64,000 bases of DNA from Stenocarpella maydis (lineage: Eukaryota > Ascomycota > Sordariomycetes > Diaporthales > Diaporthaceae): positions 365,079-429,078 of the forward strand of contig NQMI01000026.1 of assembly GCA_002270565.1 (NCBI GenBank), read 5' to 3'. The translations under genes were made by a program, and so were the position numbers. Positions 10,038-22,424 of the stretch are shown here, in pieces; position 1 is the stretch's first letter, and each line of letters begins with the position of its first letter. The notes beneath the pieces are model-generated. The model was not told where the DNA came from and searched no databases. It saw only the letters and a list, made by a program, of their open reading frames with translations.

Positions 10038-13000
10038 GTCCCTTCCAGTCGAGTACAGACTGGCAGGCGGGCTGAGAGAAACATGCACACCCGGTTTCCC
10101 TCCCCGTGCTGTAGGGTAGGTAGCCTGATGGCCCTGGCTACCTCGCATACCGCACGGCAACGTCGTGGGAGAGGGCATGGGATGGGCAATATTCTAGCCC
10201 GGCCTGACCTGCCACACAGGATGGCCCATTCGTCTCTCTCCCGCCCGCCCCTACGGTCCGGGCCCAGAAACAAGATTCTCCTGTGAAAAGTTTGCTTTTC
10301 CGTCCCCGCGTCCCACTAATGCAGCCAAACCTTAATGCGTCCTATCCTGTCGCCGTTGGCTCCACAATTTTGGCAGCCCGTTTTGAGGCTCAACTCGACG
10401 TTCAACGCTTAGCCTGCCATCGTCATGCTGCACATAACAACACCCCACCCCTTCCTTGCCCGGCACGACAGGTTGGAGGCGCTTAGCACAACAAACATCG
10501 ACCCCTTCCCACACCGCAGCTTGACCACAGGTCCTGCCCATTACTGCGGCATCTTTTTCTTTTTCAACCAGGCTTGAAAGACTGGCTGGCGGTCCATGCG
10601 CAAGAGTCTCGTGAACAACAGTCGTCGAGGGACACACGCCTGTCGGCGAGCCAGCGGCTGTTCTGCGGAGCGAGCAGAAACAGAAGACGGGATGAAGAAG
10701 AAGACTGCCTGCACTTGCAAGAATGGCGATCACAAACGCCCCCAGCAAGCACGCACTTGACCGCCGGTCTGTCCCATCACCAGCCTTGTCTCGTCTTGAC
10801 TTTTTGCGCATCAGTGGGGCCAATCAAGCCACCTTCCAGACTCGAGGCCAGTTTCGAGGCCGTTTGGCATGTTTGGAACAACTTCCGCCCTCACCCTGGC
10901 CTCGTCTCTCCTTTCCTATGGGACGCGAGCCTCGTCGAGGTACTTCGCGGCCGACGAGTCAGTCTCACGCCCGGAATAGATCACCACCGTCGGAAAGCAA
11001 CGTTCGTGAACCGCGCACAGTAAACTAAAGCAGTTGGCCCTCGACATCTTCCGAGGACTATATCTGCTTACATGCCTCAGTGCCGCGTGACGACTGAGCG
11101 CTCGTCCGTTGTGCTCAACAAACGCTGCCGCTGATCATACAGGAGCGCACATTACAGCATGCATCTCCAAGTCGCTGGCTTGGTGCTGGCCTCGTACCTG
11201 TCCTCGAAAGAGCGTGCCGGCAGGTGGAGTGTGGGGATATGGTCATCGGACCAGTCGTCATAGTAGTAAACTCGACCCTCAAACCGAGGCCAGACCTCGG
11301 ATGTGCGACTAAGAGTGCGGGTGCCACCTATCCTTGTAGCAATTCCAGCGTGCATTCTAGGTCTCGAGCGTCAGCCAACAAAGCCCCTATCGACTCCCTT
11401 GGCATCCCATCACCGAGAACCGCAGGCATCTCCAGCAAGAGGGAACCCAAAGCGAGGGGCATACGGTAAGCGTCTCGGGGCATCTTGATGGGGGATGATA
11501 GAATGTGCACCCTTCCGTACGTGCTAGTGGTTCTGTGCCCTGATCGCGAATCCCATGGCCTACAAGAGTCGAGGGGCGGACGCGTCGACGGGTGTTGTCC
11601 TTGGCCTTCATCTCATGTTTCTCGGGTGTTTAATTTCGGACGCTGCTGGCCATCAAATCCTGCCAGTCAGAAGTTGGAGGCCCTGGAGCCGCTGGTTTTG
11701 CGAAATTGCAGGCCCCGGAAGCTTGGTGTGCCGCGGTGTGTGGATCGGGGAGGAAGGCTATGCCGAGAGCGAAAGCCGGCGGCGAGCCTATGCTCATTTT
11801 TGGAAGACTCGACACAGGGGTGGAAACTTGACAGGTAGTCCAGTCCACAATCCACGCTAGTCCCAGGCCAGATCAGGAAGGGTTCGTATGCGCCGCAAGG
11901 TGGGTGGTTGAGGCTCAAAACAGCACCAATGACGCTGTCAAGGGTGTTGCCGTCTGCTGACGTAGACCCTCTTTGCTAGGCTACACCTCGTGGTGCTTTG
12001 CAGCGGGAACAAGGCTGACTGCGGTGGTACACCTCAGCAAATGCTACAATGCGCGGAGTTGCGGCGTGATGTTGATCGAATTCCACGGTCCCCTCGACTG
12101 CCACGGGACTTGACCATGGCGAAGGAGCTTGCTTCTATCCTCAGCTCTCACCCACGCAGACTTCGGCAGACGTGTGCAGGGGCAAGAGTGGATGATAAGA
12201 CGAAAGGTCATGACCTTCCCAGCCGGGCGTGTAGGGGTAATACTTGCCGTAGTCGATTCGCAGGCGCAAGAAACGACAGCCTTGCCCAAATGCGACCCAG
12301 GTGGTGCGTGCTTTGTTGTGCAGTAGACCGAGGGATGCGCAGCACTCGTGTGCTTTGGGGGTTTAACGGAGGAACCCTTGCTATGGTTATCTTGACCATA
12401 GGCTAGCTCATCTTGTCAGACCCCCTGGCAGCTCCTGGGACACTCCGGACGCATGAACTAGTGTAGGGGGCTCTCCTTTTGCAGGGGCCCGGGTTCTCCA
12501 CCCCCGACGCTGACGAGCTCTTCATCAGTTATGGCCGGCGGAGCACAGCTGTCAATATGGGCTTGCCGACCGGCAGAGGCCTTTTGTTCCGGCGGTGGTA
12601 GACACCGCAGGTCCTCAAACACCACTTGTCGAGGGGACTGAGAGCTCTGCAACAGGCGCAGTTTCAGCACCGGGGTCGCCGTTGGATTGACGAGGGGGGA
12701 GGCTGATCAAGTCCCAGAGACGTCGGCAGACATGCATCTGCATGACGAGCCCTCAGTATTGTCGTCTGAGCATCGCCAAGGGTGATTGGATGGTCAGGTG
12801 GCTTGAGATGGCCCTTCGACCCGATGATCCAACGGCCGGCCAACAAACAGGGGGCCATCGGGTCTACTCCCACGAAACGAATTCCTCGACATGGCGAGGC
12901 CCTCGCGGATAATGGCGAAAGCGCATGTTGAGTGCATCCAGCGCGCCGACGGGCCGAGCAAGAGGGAGAGAGGCCGAGTTCAGATGCTGGGCGCGCGAAA

Positions 13001-16000
13001 TATGGCGGGCGACCGTTGAGCACAACTTAGCGAGGCACGCATTACTATCGTCTCGTCTGAACCAGAGACGGGGCTGACGAGTTGGACGGGGGGGCGGGCG
13101 GCATGAAGATTTGCGTGATGGACAGTGGTCTTTCCCGTCTCGTTCTATTCGGGTCTGATGTCGATGTTTCGGTTCAGCCGCGTGTTTCGATTCGATGTTG
13201 AGCATGTTTGGGATTTGCGCTTCTGCTGATGATGTCGATGGGCGTCGGATGGGAAGCTTACGTGTAGGTTTATCAACCTTCCCAGTTACCGTGCGTTGCC
13301 CGAGCCGTCATCTATGCGAAATAATTGCCCCGCTTGGGTTGCGTTTGGCTGCTTGTGTTTGGCGTGTTGCTGGTCGTGGTTGGACGGCATCTCCTAAGAC
13401 ACTTCTTCAAACAGACCCCAAAACTCGATTTAGGCTTTAAAATTGACAGAGATCCAGTCTTGCGCAGGTCGTGATTGCTCGCTCACCAGATGTCATTCCT
13501 GCCAACATGGCTGCGAACCAGGTCGGGTGGCCCGAATGACAGCCGGCGCAATGAACGAAGCCCATTTGCAGAAGAGAGAGCTTCCTTCAACGCAGCATGG
13601 TAATACCAGTATCACATATCCTCTCCGCCTCGCCCGCACGGCTTCACTAACCGCAACTCGGTGGTATGGTGAAGTCACAATGCCAGCTCGAAATGCCCAG
13701 ACTGATTAATGTTAGTAGTGACCCTCACAGCCCTGTGCGGTGGCATTGCCTAGGTATTTGCTCACGACATATGGGTACTGGAGATTGTGCGGTGACTCAC
13801 TGGAAGGGATAATGGCTAGCGGGTTCAGATGTTCAAGCGAGCATCTCAGAATGATGTCCTCACGACAGCCCGAAAGTTTAGCCAGACAAAAAGTGCCCAG
13901 TGATTATTTGGTATGCCGGTGCCTGGAATCTTTGCTGTGTCGCGATACGCCGTCAAGAGCGGTGATGATAGGCGCGGATGAGCGTGCACAGCCTTGATCT
14001 CAAATGCTGTTTGTCCGCGCCATCAGCCCTGGCTATCGGCCATCGTGGCTTCTTGCGCCTCAAACTCTTCGTCGAAGGATACAATTTCCCAGATCTCAAG
14101 GCGCAATGACCCTGCCGCGGAAAGCTTTCTCAAGGACAAAAAAGGGCTGGCTTGCTCTCATTTTGCTCGACAGTGGGTAGAGGATGAGTCTTTTTGCTCC
14201 GAATGCTGTGGTGAGCAGCCATTCTCAATGACACAGAGTTGGTTAACGCAATCTCGACGCGCAGTTCATGTGACCGCCGGTGGCTGTTGCATCTGGTCCG
14301 TTCGCAGTGGTCCGCAGAGGCCACGGCCACGGCCTCCACGGTACCTGGCGAGGTGCAAATGCCAACAGCGCCATGCACACTGCTGGAAACCCCAAGGCTT
14401 TGCCTGCTCGCCTTGGGCAATCTCTATGTTAAGAGGCCGTTGCTCTACGTGGCAGCCCCGCCTGGCTGCGGAGGTGAGTTACGTCAACGATATTTCAGTT
14501 GAGAGTGGCAGTCTGGGACAGCAACCCGAATAGCGCAACTGTAGTACGCCATCGAAGCCATTATCGCCATCGACAACCCAGTATCTGGCAACGGAGGAGA
14601 CACCGAGGATTTATACAAGCGACATCTCAAACCACGGCTCACCCTCGAGTGGGATATGCAACGGGATTGCCCAGACTGTGTACAATTGGCCCGGGTCGTC
14701 ACCGAAATACTGCAGTTGAACCCTTGATTTTGAGCGGTCTGGAGACGAGTCTGGGGTAGGATATAAGCCGCTTCCGAGGTGTGCCGGCACGGATGGATTG
14801 CTGTTGGTCCTGAACTAGGAGGTGATGGACGTCTCCAGCTCGTGGAGCTCCACACGACCACGTGCCGGGACAGCGGCAGATACGGCCCCAAAAGCGTGAA
14901 GGGGTCACTCTCACACCCACGCCGAGCGCGCTTCCGATTGCAGGTTGAAATAGTTTTGCCCCAGGTCTCGATATCCATTCTCTCCAAGTCACAGGTCCAA
15001 CGAGAAGCTCGCAGCCCGGTAAAGATGTCTGCGTGAAGCTCGAGGGGCTCGTGGAGCGGATTAAGGTTGATCTGAATGTGGGCAGTCTTGGATTGGCAAG
15101 CACACATGGACAGAAAGCCCTGAGCCCTACACGTTGGTCAGCCTGTCACCTGAATTTGGCTCGCGGCGCGGTTCGAGGCGCAAGATGGTGATGTTGAGCC
15201 CAAATTCCATACTCGGGTATTTACGGCACCTGCGCAGACCGCACTGGCCTCAGTCTTTGGTCCAACCATCGTTTGTTCACTGGCTCGTCGGACAGGGCGG
15301 GTTTCGAAATTGAATCTGATAGACAAAACCTAATTCACCAGTTGCCCCGACCTCAGATATTTGAGTTTCGCTGACACAAAGTCAATGTCACATGGTCTCT
15401 GCATAACCCTCTCGTCTGCTCCTTTGGCCGATGGACAAATGAGGCGAGTGGCACGGCGGCCGTGATGGACACCGAGACGACTCCTGAGATGTCATTACGT
15501 GCGAAGTCTTGAGTGCAAGGAAAGACTGTCAGATTAAAAATGGGATATGAGGATGTCGCGGTGATGAGCAATTGGAGCTTGGCTCAAATGAAACAGATGC
15601 GAGGGTATTGGATTGTGAGACGACAATCCGTGCTGAACTGGTGCCCGAATCCAGTACGTCGGTGTACATAGATGCGCCAGATTGCCAGCTTTCAGGCAAA
15701 GAATGATGCCAGTCAAACCATCCTTGAAGGTTCGCCTAGACTGAGCAATAGCGCAATTTCGCAGAGTCTAAGCCGGCAGTCGACAAGGGCGTGCTGCAAT
15801 TTCGGGCACATTGGCACGAGATATTGCTCGGGAATAGCTGCTTCTCCTGGAGGAGAGAATGCATGACGCTTTAGTTGGAATAGCCACAACTGAGTTCTGT
15901 TGCTTGTGCGCATGGATGTCTCCGGCAGAAAACAGGCGCCTGAGGGAGATACGCAATCCCGTGCGGTATTGCTCTATATTCCGTACCTGCAGCCGGAGCC

Positions 16001-16836
16001 TTGCCAGTGCTTGCCAGGATGCCTCGCCAACCTCAACTGGTAACAGCCGCGGCGAACAACGTTGTTGTCTGTGGGCGTTGAGTTGAGCGGTCCTCCTTGT
16101 TTTCCTTTTCTTTTTGGGCGTGTGGGGGGGGGGGGTAGGTTCTGGGCTGCGGTCCGCGTTTTGGTCCTGGGGACCCCGACGAGCGAGCCATGGGCGACCT
16201 CATGGTGACCTCGGGCGGAGGTACTTATGTACCGTGCCCTGGTGCATGGCATGATCAACCTCAGCAGTGTATTTTGGCCCCCACGGCAGAAGAGGCCAGG
16301 GTGGTCCACCCCGCCCCCAATAGTATTTCTGGTCCAGGCCCGAGAAAAATAACTGGACGGCTTGGGAAGATAGCAGAGACGACTTTGAAGCTAGGTGATT
16401 GACCTGCTGTCGGTAAGAAAGATGGATGGCTGGGCGAGATGATACAACTTTGACTGCCACAGGCATTGGATGAACGGATGGATACCTTCCAACCGTTGAG
16501 TCTTTGCATGGCCTGCCAGCCCGTCCACTTCATCATCGTCAACACAGCCAGCCACTCGACTGGTTGCGGCAGTAACTGGCTGACGTAGTAGTGGATCGGT
16601 TAGTTGGTTGGAGGGTTGATTGCGTCGGAGCTTTTCGGTGGCTTGATTGTCCTGGGGTCAAGTCAGCAGCGAGGGATGAGTAGGTTGATGAGGTGCAATG
16701 GCATGACCTCGAAGGGGAGCAGACAGGATAATATAAAATTGTCGGGACAAGGCCCCCCAGAATGACGTCCTGGTTAGAAATGTACCATAGCGCCTTGTGT
16801 AGGTAGATGTTGGTGCAAGCCTCGCAGTACCTCTTA

Positions 16837-16846
16837 TACCTAGGTA
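16837..16846. repeat. TACCTAGGTA palindrome (copy 1)
   Basis: This perfect 10-bp palindrome sits within a patch rich in GGTAC and CTAGGTAC. Other exact copies are at 25776-25785, 35841-35850 and 44199-44208. Confidence 0.85.
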
Positions 16847-17500
16847 CCTCGGTATGTTCCCAGATACATTGCCAAGTACTCCGTACCTAGCTAAGGTATG
16901 GAAGGTACGTCACGATACAGTACGTTGCGGTACGTAGTGGACGGCAGTGTAAAGCAGGGGTGAGGTCCTACCCGTTGGGACAGAGGATTGAGGCTAGCAG
17001 GGGCACGGCTGTGTCTTCTTTCCTTCACGATTGAGCCAGCCGTTGCAAGTTTATATGTATGTTGTCCAGGGAGGCAGAGGGACAAATAGCGAGCACCATC
17101 TTTTTGTCGTTTAAACGGCCACTGGACGGGTTGGTTGGGTTGGGCAATGCAGCCTAGTAGCAGCGAGCGACCTGCCTGTGCTTTCTTTGTATCTACTCCA
17201 AGGCGAGAGACAGCAAAAGCTGCCGAATACCTAGGCTACAACGCTCGGACCACCTACTGCCTTCTGTGCAAGGCAGTGGGAAATGGAGATTGAGATTGGT
17301 TCAGAGAAGGATCCCCACCCCAGCTTCAGGCACCAACAGGGGGGAAAGTAAACGGAGCTTTGTCCTCAAGATCGTGCAAGCCTGCCTCACCAAACCCCCC
17401 CACCCTCCCCGTCCAAAAAAATTACAGCTGATGAGTCAGCCAACCTCGAAGCGTCTGTGCTGATCGGCTGAGTGGCTACTTTGGGGTACACATTGCGAAT

Positions 17501-19969
17501 TGCCCACAAAGTACCCGCGACAAACTCGACCACATCTTGACCACTACTGCACACCAGACCATCTCGACAGCGACAGCCATCTTTGACAAGCAAGCGCAAT
17601 ACAAAATACAATCAACTACACTGGTAGACCAGAGAGAGAGAGAGAGAGGATACACGCATGTAAGTACAACAGCCCTTTGCTCGCCTCACTCAACTCATCT
17701 ACTGCCCAACCATCCACTGTATACCATGCACCATTCCCACCCATTTGTTCACCGTACCTCGACATCCATCATCATGTCGCTTGTGTGCCTGGCATCGGCC
17801 GTTTGGCCCTGAGCACCTGGTGTCTGTGCTATTGTCTCGGGCTTTACATCAACCGCCTCGCATTGTTGTTTCCTTGCTGCCAGATCGGTTCTGCCTTGCA
17901 CCTGGGCTGGGCCATGGCATCCAGCTCGCAGAGCCGCATTCTGCCTTGTACCGAGTACATCTCCATCTCTACATCTCCATGTCCCCGAGTCTATCATCAG
18001 CGACCAGCATCAGCATCGACAGCAACAGCAGCAGCATTCAAGGTCGATCAGGTCATGTGACCCTGCCATGGAACACAACACACCCTCGACTTTGGCCACT
18101 CCAATGAGCTTGACCGCAGCCTCGGCTTGACTTGACGGCGGCCTCATCATGCTACACCTGGTCCAGCTCGTGTGCCGTGTTCCCAGTTGACAGTCGCTCA
18201 CCAAAATACACCACATGGGCCTATACTTCTTTGGAGCCTTTCCAGATGGAATAGACGAGTCATCCTTTCCTCTCGAGTACGAAACTATGGCAATCCTTCC
18301 CTTTGGTTCGGCGTTCGGCCAGGGCCAGGGCCAGGGCCAACACCAACACCAACGTCAACCAAGCAGCCCGGCATCAGCCAGCAGAGCAGCCGGCGCCTAC
18401 ATGCCGTCTATCAGATTGCCGGTGCAATCAAGGCAGGCCGGTGCAAACGGCGGTTTCGTAGCCTCAGCAACTGTTGTCATCGCCCTCGTATAATCGACAC
18501 CAAACAAGGTTGGGGCCGACGCCGGCAGAAGCGCACCCGAACTAGCCTCTTCGCAACGCCATACCGACACCACACCTGTCTCCCGCTGCATCCTGCCTTG
18601 CCCTGCCCCGACCATGTTAGGTCTCTCCGTCAATAATGCATTCGGATGCGAACGCCAGAAAGTCACCAACACATGCGACTTGAACGAACCTTGTCCTGCT
18701 TCAAGAACACTCAGGCTTCAGATACCCTCACACGACTCGGCTCGGCACGGCACCTCGCATCACGACGCGACTCGGCACATTCGGTTTTTTTTTCTCTTCC
18801 AAACGTCTCGCCGAGCGGCCTGTGTCTCGCTTTTTCTTCTGCTGTGTGCCTTTCCGTCGCCGTCTCCGCAGGCCCCGGTCGTACAGAATCAGCCGGAGCC
18901 AACCAGCACCACTTTCTCCCCACAAAAAAGTCTGCTGTCGCCACTTTTCCTTTCCTCTCCAGGAGCTTCTGTCTTCCATTTCTGTCCCGCCCGCCAGCCC
19001 GTACACTGAAGCGAGCCCTGCCGCCCGACCTGCAGGTTGCGCCCAGTCCCAACCCGTGCTGGAACAGGAGGGCTATGCGACCGAGCACGGGGCGCTGTGG
19101 ACGTGAGTTGGGATGTGTGCGGTGAGACGGAGAGGGCGTGGTTGAGGGGAAAAGAGAAGAAGAAAGGGAAAAGGAGAAAAAGACATAATCAACAGACACG
19201 ACACACAGACATAGTGGTACCTGAGGAAGACTCGGTGCATTGGATGCAACCGAACAGGCCGTGCCACACCCCAGCCAGGATTACTGGATAACACACCTGC
19301 CTACGCCTCGTACAGATACGTACGCCATCAGCATCACCCTTGGGAGCCTGTCCTCTCTGTCATGCGCTCATGGCCCAAGGCCTCCAGTGTCAGCATCAGC
19401 TGCTGCAGCTTCGGCTTCAGCAGCAGCAGCTTCTTCAGCAGCAGCAGCAGCAGCAGCTTGAGCACCAGGGCGCAGCCCAGCTGCAGGGAGGCTGGATCGG
19501 GCAGGCCTCTTTCGCAGCAATTGAAGGCAGCCCCGGCGACAGCCCTGGCCCTGGCCCGGGCCCTGGTCCCAACCCCAGCCATTCCCATCTCAATCACGAC
19601 CCCGATGCCGATCTGGATGGGATGGGCTACTTGGTCCACTCGCCCTCTGCACCTTCGCCCAGCGTGGGACAAGACGAAGTAATTCACCCTCTCACAAACT
19701 CTGTCAGCAAGCGGCCAGGACGCACACCAGCACCAATTTGCATCGCATCGCATCGCATCGCATCACATCGTCTTACGCCCGTCTCTTGCCCTGGGCTGTT
19801 GCTTGCCCTCATCTCTTGTCACCCACGCTCATCTCTCATCATCTTGTCTTCAATCGGTCACTCTCGCGTCGTCGTCGTGCGCGCATCTGGCAACCAGCAG
19901 CGCAGCACCCCCGCGCACGTATACACTTAGCTGACATTTTGCGCGACGCGCAACGACAAATTTTAGGCG
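17501..19969 (+). other. Pyrimidine-rich upstream region of the second Myb/SANT gene
   Basis: The plus strand becomes CT-rich with many CCATC/TCTC tracts, typical of fungal promoters and long 5' leaders. It contains GGCCAG repeats near 18318-18340 and a CAG-rich tract at 19415-19459 inside an open frame (19340-19930) with poly-Gln and Gly-Pro repeats. I see no defined protein family. It is best read as promoter plus leader of the gene at 22033. Confidence 0.45.
19415..19459. repeat. CAG-rich microsatellite
   Basis: Runs of CAG interrupted by CTT/TTC lie in a pyrimidine-rich upstream region. It reads as Gln repeats in one plus frame and Ser in another. Confidence 0.85.
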
Positions 19970-20062
19970 ATGCAGCAGTGGCAGGTCGGCCCCATGCCGG
20001 GCAACTACGCCCAGGCGTACCAGCAGCCCAACTCCACCAACCACCCAGATGGTTTCAAGTGA
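19970..20062 (+). CDS. 30-codon Gln/Pro-rich ORF, possible leader exon or uORF
   Basis: It starts at ATG 19970 (in-frame TAG just before it) and reads MQQWQVGPMPGNYAQAYQQ... ending ...HPDGFK-stop. Composition resembles the Q/P-rich start of the downstream regulator. A strong GTGAGT donor begins at 20059 and overlaps the stop codon, so in a spliced transcript the stop would be removed, leaving phase 2. I found no acceptor that joins it in frame directly to the main ORF at 22033. It is therefore either an upstream ORF, the first exon of an unseen small gene, or linked through an extra exon (a CCTAG acceptor near 20232 keeps phase for a further stretch). Confidence 0.35.
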   Translation: MQQWQVGPMPGNYAQAYQQPNSTNHPDGFK

Positions 20063-22032
20063 GTAACTACCCGCCTTTCTTGTACCTCGCTCGTATCTTG
20101 CACCTTCTCGACCAACTGAAAGAGCATCGCCCAAGGAAGAAGGGGAGAAGAAGGCGAAAGAAAAAAAAGAAGACATTCCCCAACCACCAACACCACTAAC
20201 ACCCCTCATATTCATCCCCCACCTCCCCCTAGTCGTCCTTTTCAGAGCTTGCTCTGCAGGCAAACGAAAGGCCAAGTTCCAGCTTTCCAGCTCTGCAATA
20301 CTCGTCGCGCTGGCGCTTGTGGCCGGCCCCATACAGCACCCGCTCGTATTACACCCGTTTCTATTTATCCTTTTTTTTTCCTCATCCGCCGCGCCACACT
20401 CCCTACACCTTGCTTCTTCGCCCAAGGCCGGCTGGGAGTCCGCCGTGCCAATCCGGGTACAGTTTGACTTTGTTTACTCTCTTGCCTTCTGTTCTTTTTA
20501 TCCTCTCAACCGGGCTGCCCGACTCCGGGGAGCAATCGAGCGTGTCCATCCACCTACGCAGCCCAATCAAACAATCCCCTGCCAGTTTGGGATGACGAAG
20601 GCTTGCGCAATGGGACGCCGAGGGAGAGAACCTGCTCGGTGGCTTGCAAACAGGTCCCGGGTACTTCGGGAGGGTCCATATTGTCTGACCGCCTGCCGTA
20701 CTCGCCCTAGCAGGCTGCGGCCTGCTTGTCCATGTTGCTGCTCTCTTGTCCCTGAGATATGTACCCCATGTACCCCGTCACATAACCTGATTGTCCCGGT
20801 CCTGTCCTGTCTCGATCCCTCCTCCCCTTCCCTCACTCTGCCTTCTCCCTCGTTGCCGTCGTCGAATCAATCAATCAATCAATCACTCTCTTCTCTCCCA
20901 TCGACCCTCCCCAGACTCAGTTACAAACAAGCAATGAGCATTACACCAGATCCTGGGCGACCTTGGAAAGCACTCATCACTGCATAATCGTCCGCAAGGA
21001 ATAAAAAACCCCAGAAAGGCGACGACGACGACGACGAGAAGCTACTGCTGCTCTCCCGCCGTTGGCCCTGTTGCCGTTGGCCGTTACTTCCAACTGCCGC
21101 CGGGCGATAGTTCAGGGTTCTTCACCAGCCGCCACGGGTCTACCAGGTATCGATCGGTATCGAGTGTACATATATACACACGCGTACACCTACGCCAAGT
21201 ACCGTCCTGGCTGGAGTCGTTGGGACCACCGGAGCCTTCCTATTGTCGGGATAGACCCCACAGGCCCCAAGATCCCAGAATCCAGTCCCAGGCCCAGTAC
21301 CCAGCCCAGGTCTCCCCCGGGCGGACGAACGAGCCCAGCTCGCGCCCAAGCTCCCAAGCTCCCAAGCTTCCCAAGCTCCCTGCTCCCTGCCCCCAGCCTC
21401 CCTCGCCCTCACCCCTCCCCCCTTCACCAAAATAAACCACCCAAGCCTCAGAGCTGTTTGCTCTCCCGCGTTCGCGCTTGCTCCACCATTCCACACACCA
21501 CACACCACACGGTCCCGTCGACCCACGGGTTCCCAAGCGTTGAAGGGTCGAGCTGAAGGCGGCGGTTGCCCTGCCTGCTGCTGTTGCTTGCTCGCTCGTG
21601 TACCGCTCTCACCAGGGCCCTCCCACACTTGACTCTGCATCTACATTCTACATCTACATTCGCATCTACTTCACTACTCTACCTCCCTCTACCTCCATCT
21701 CTTGTCTCGCTACTTGTGCCCGATTCATACTGCTCAGATCCCTCCAACCCCCGGACCCTATCTTTGAATATACATCCTCGGTCCTAGCAATTGCTGTCGG
21801 GTCTATTGTTCACGTCATCCTCCACGTCTTCGCGTCTCTCCTTCTTGCTCCCCACCCACGTTCCCACACACGCACCACGCTCGCAGCAGGGTGTTTGCTA
21901 TCTTCCGCGGCGTGCCTTCTTGCCGGCCTTGTTTCGTGCCCTCGACGCGACGTCTCCACACTCGGGGGCCCTTCAGTCGTCTGAGCCTCCTTGACTGCAC
22001 ATACCCATACTCGCCTCTCAATTCTACCTCAA
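20063..22032 (+). other. Probable 5' leader/intron region of the Myb/SANT gene
   Basis: CT-rich, with AATC repeats (20865-20885), a GAC repeat (21019-21038) and CCCAAGCT repeats (21343-21380). It contains many short frames without motifs. It fits a long untranslated leader, possibly with a large intron starting at the GTGAGT at 20059. Confidence 0.4.
20865..20885. repeat. (AATC)n microsatellite
   Basis: Five AATC units followed by TCTC tracts in the leader region of the downstream regulator gene. Confidence 0.85.
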
Positions 22033-22388
22033 ATGAAGAAACAGCGCGCCGACCTCCAGCCGTCATGGCCTCCCCAGCCCCAACAAGCGATGCCAATGCA
22101 GACGCAGCAACAGTCGCCTTTTACTAACACGTCTGCTTGGGGATACAGCGCCCAGCATCAGTATGCCCAGCCCGATATGAGCCGCCGTAACGACTCCATG
22201 GACTACAGGACATACGCGCCTCAGCCGCACTCCCAGGCCGCCCAGGCCCAGGCCCAAGCTCAGCATCACCAGCAGCAGCACCACCCGAGCGCGATCCAGC
22301 CCCCGATTCCCGTGTCGCAGCACACCCCCCAACAACAACAGCACGTCCAGCAGCACGTCCAGCACCCCCAGCACGTCCAGCAACATCC

Positions 22389-22424
<36 letters not shown>

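Larger units (their letters stand above)
8701..17500. other. Gene desert core, about 8.8 kb
   Basis: I found no family motifs and no chain of exons with agreeing phases on either strand. The longest open frames (for example 9602-10273 minus and 14484-15107 minus) have random-looking composition. It contains an ACACC repeat (10011-10037), a poly-G run near 16126-16135, and a GGTAC/TACCTAGGTA-rich patch at 16830-16935. It could hold long non-coding transcripts or distal control sequences of the two divergent Myb/SANT genes; sequence alone does not show which. Confidence 0.5.

Noticed and set aside
9602..10273. 223-aa minus-strand open frame in the gene desert
   Set aside because: Random-looking composition, no motif, no splice partners; such lengths occur by chance in GC-rich DNA.
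14484..15107. 207-aa minus-strand open frame in the gene desert
   Set aside because: No recognisable domain and no bias towards coding composition; overlapping frames of similar length exist in other phases.
19340..19930. 196-aa plus-strand Gln-rich frame as a protein gene
   Set aside because: The Gln part comes from a CAG microsatellite and the rest loses any pattern. Kept only as part of the leader-region observation.
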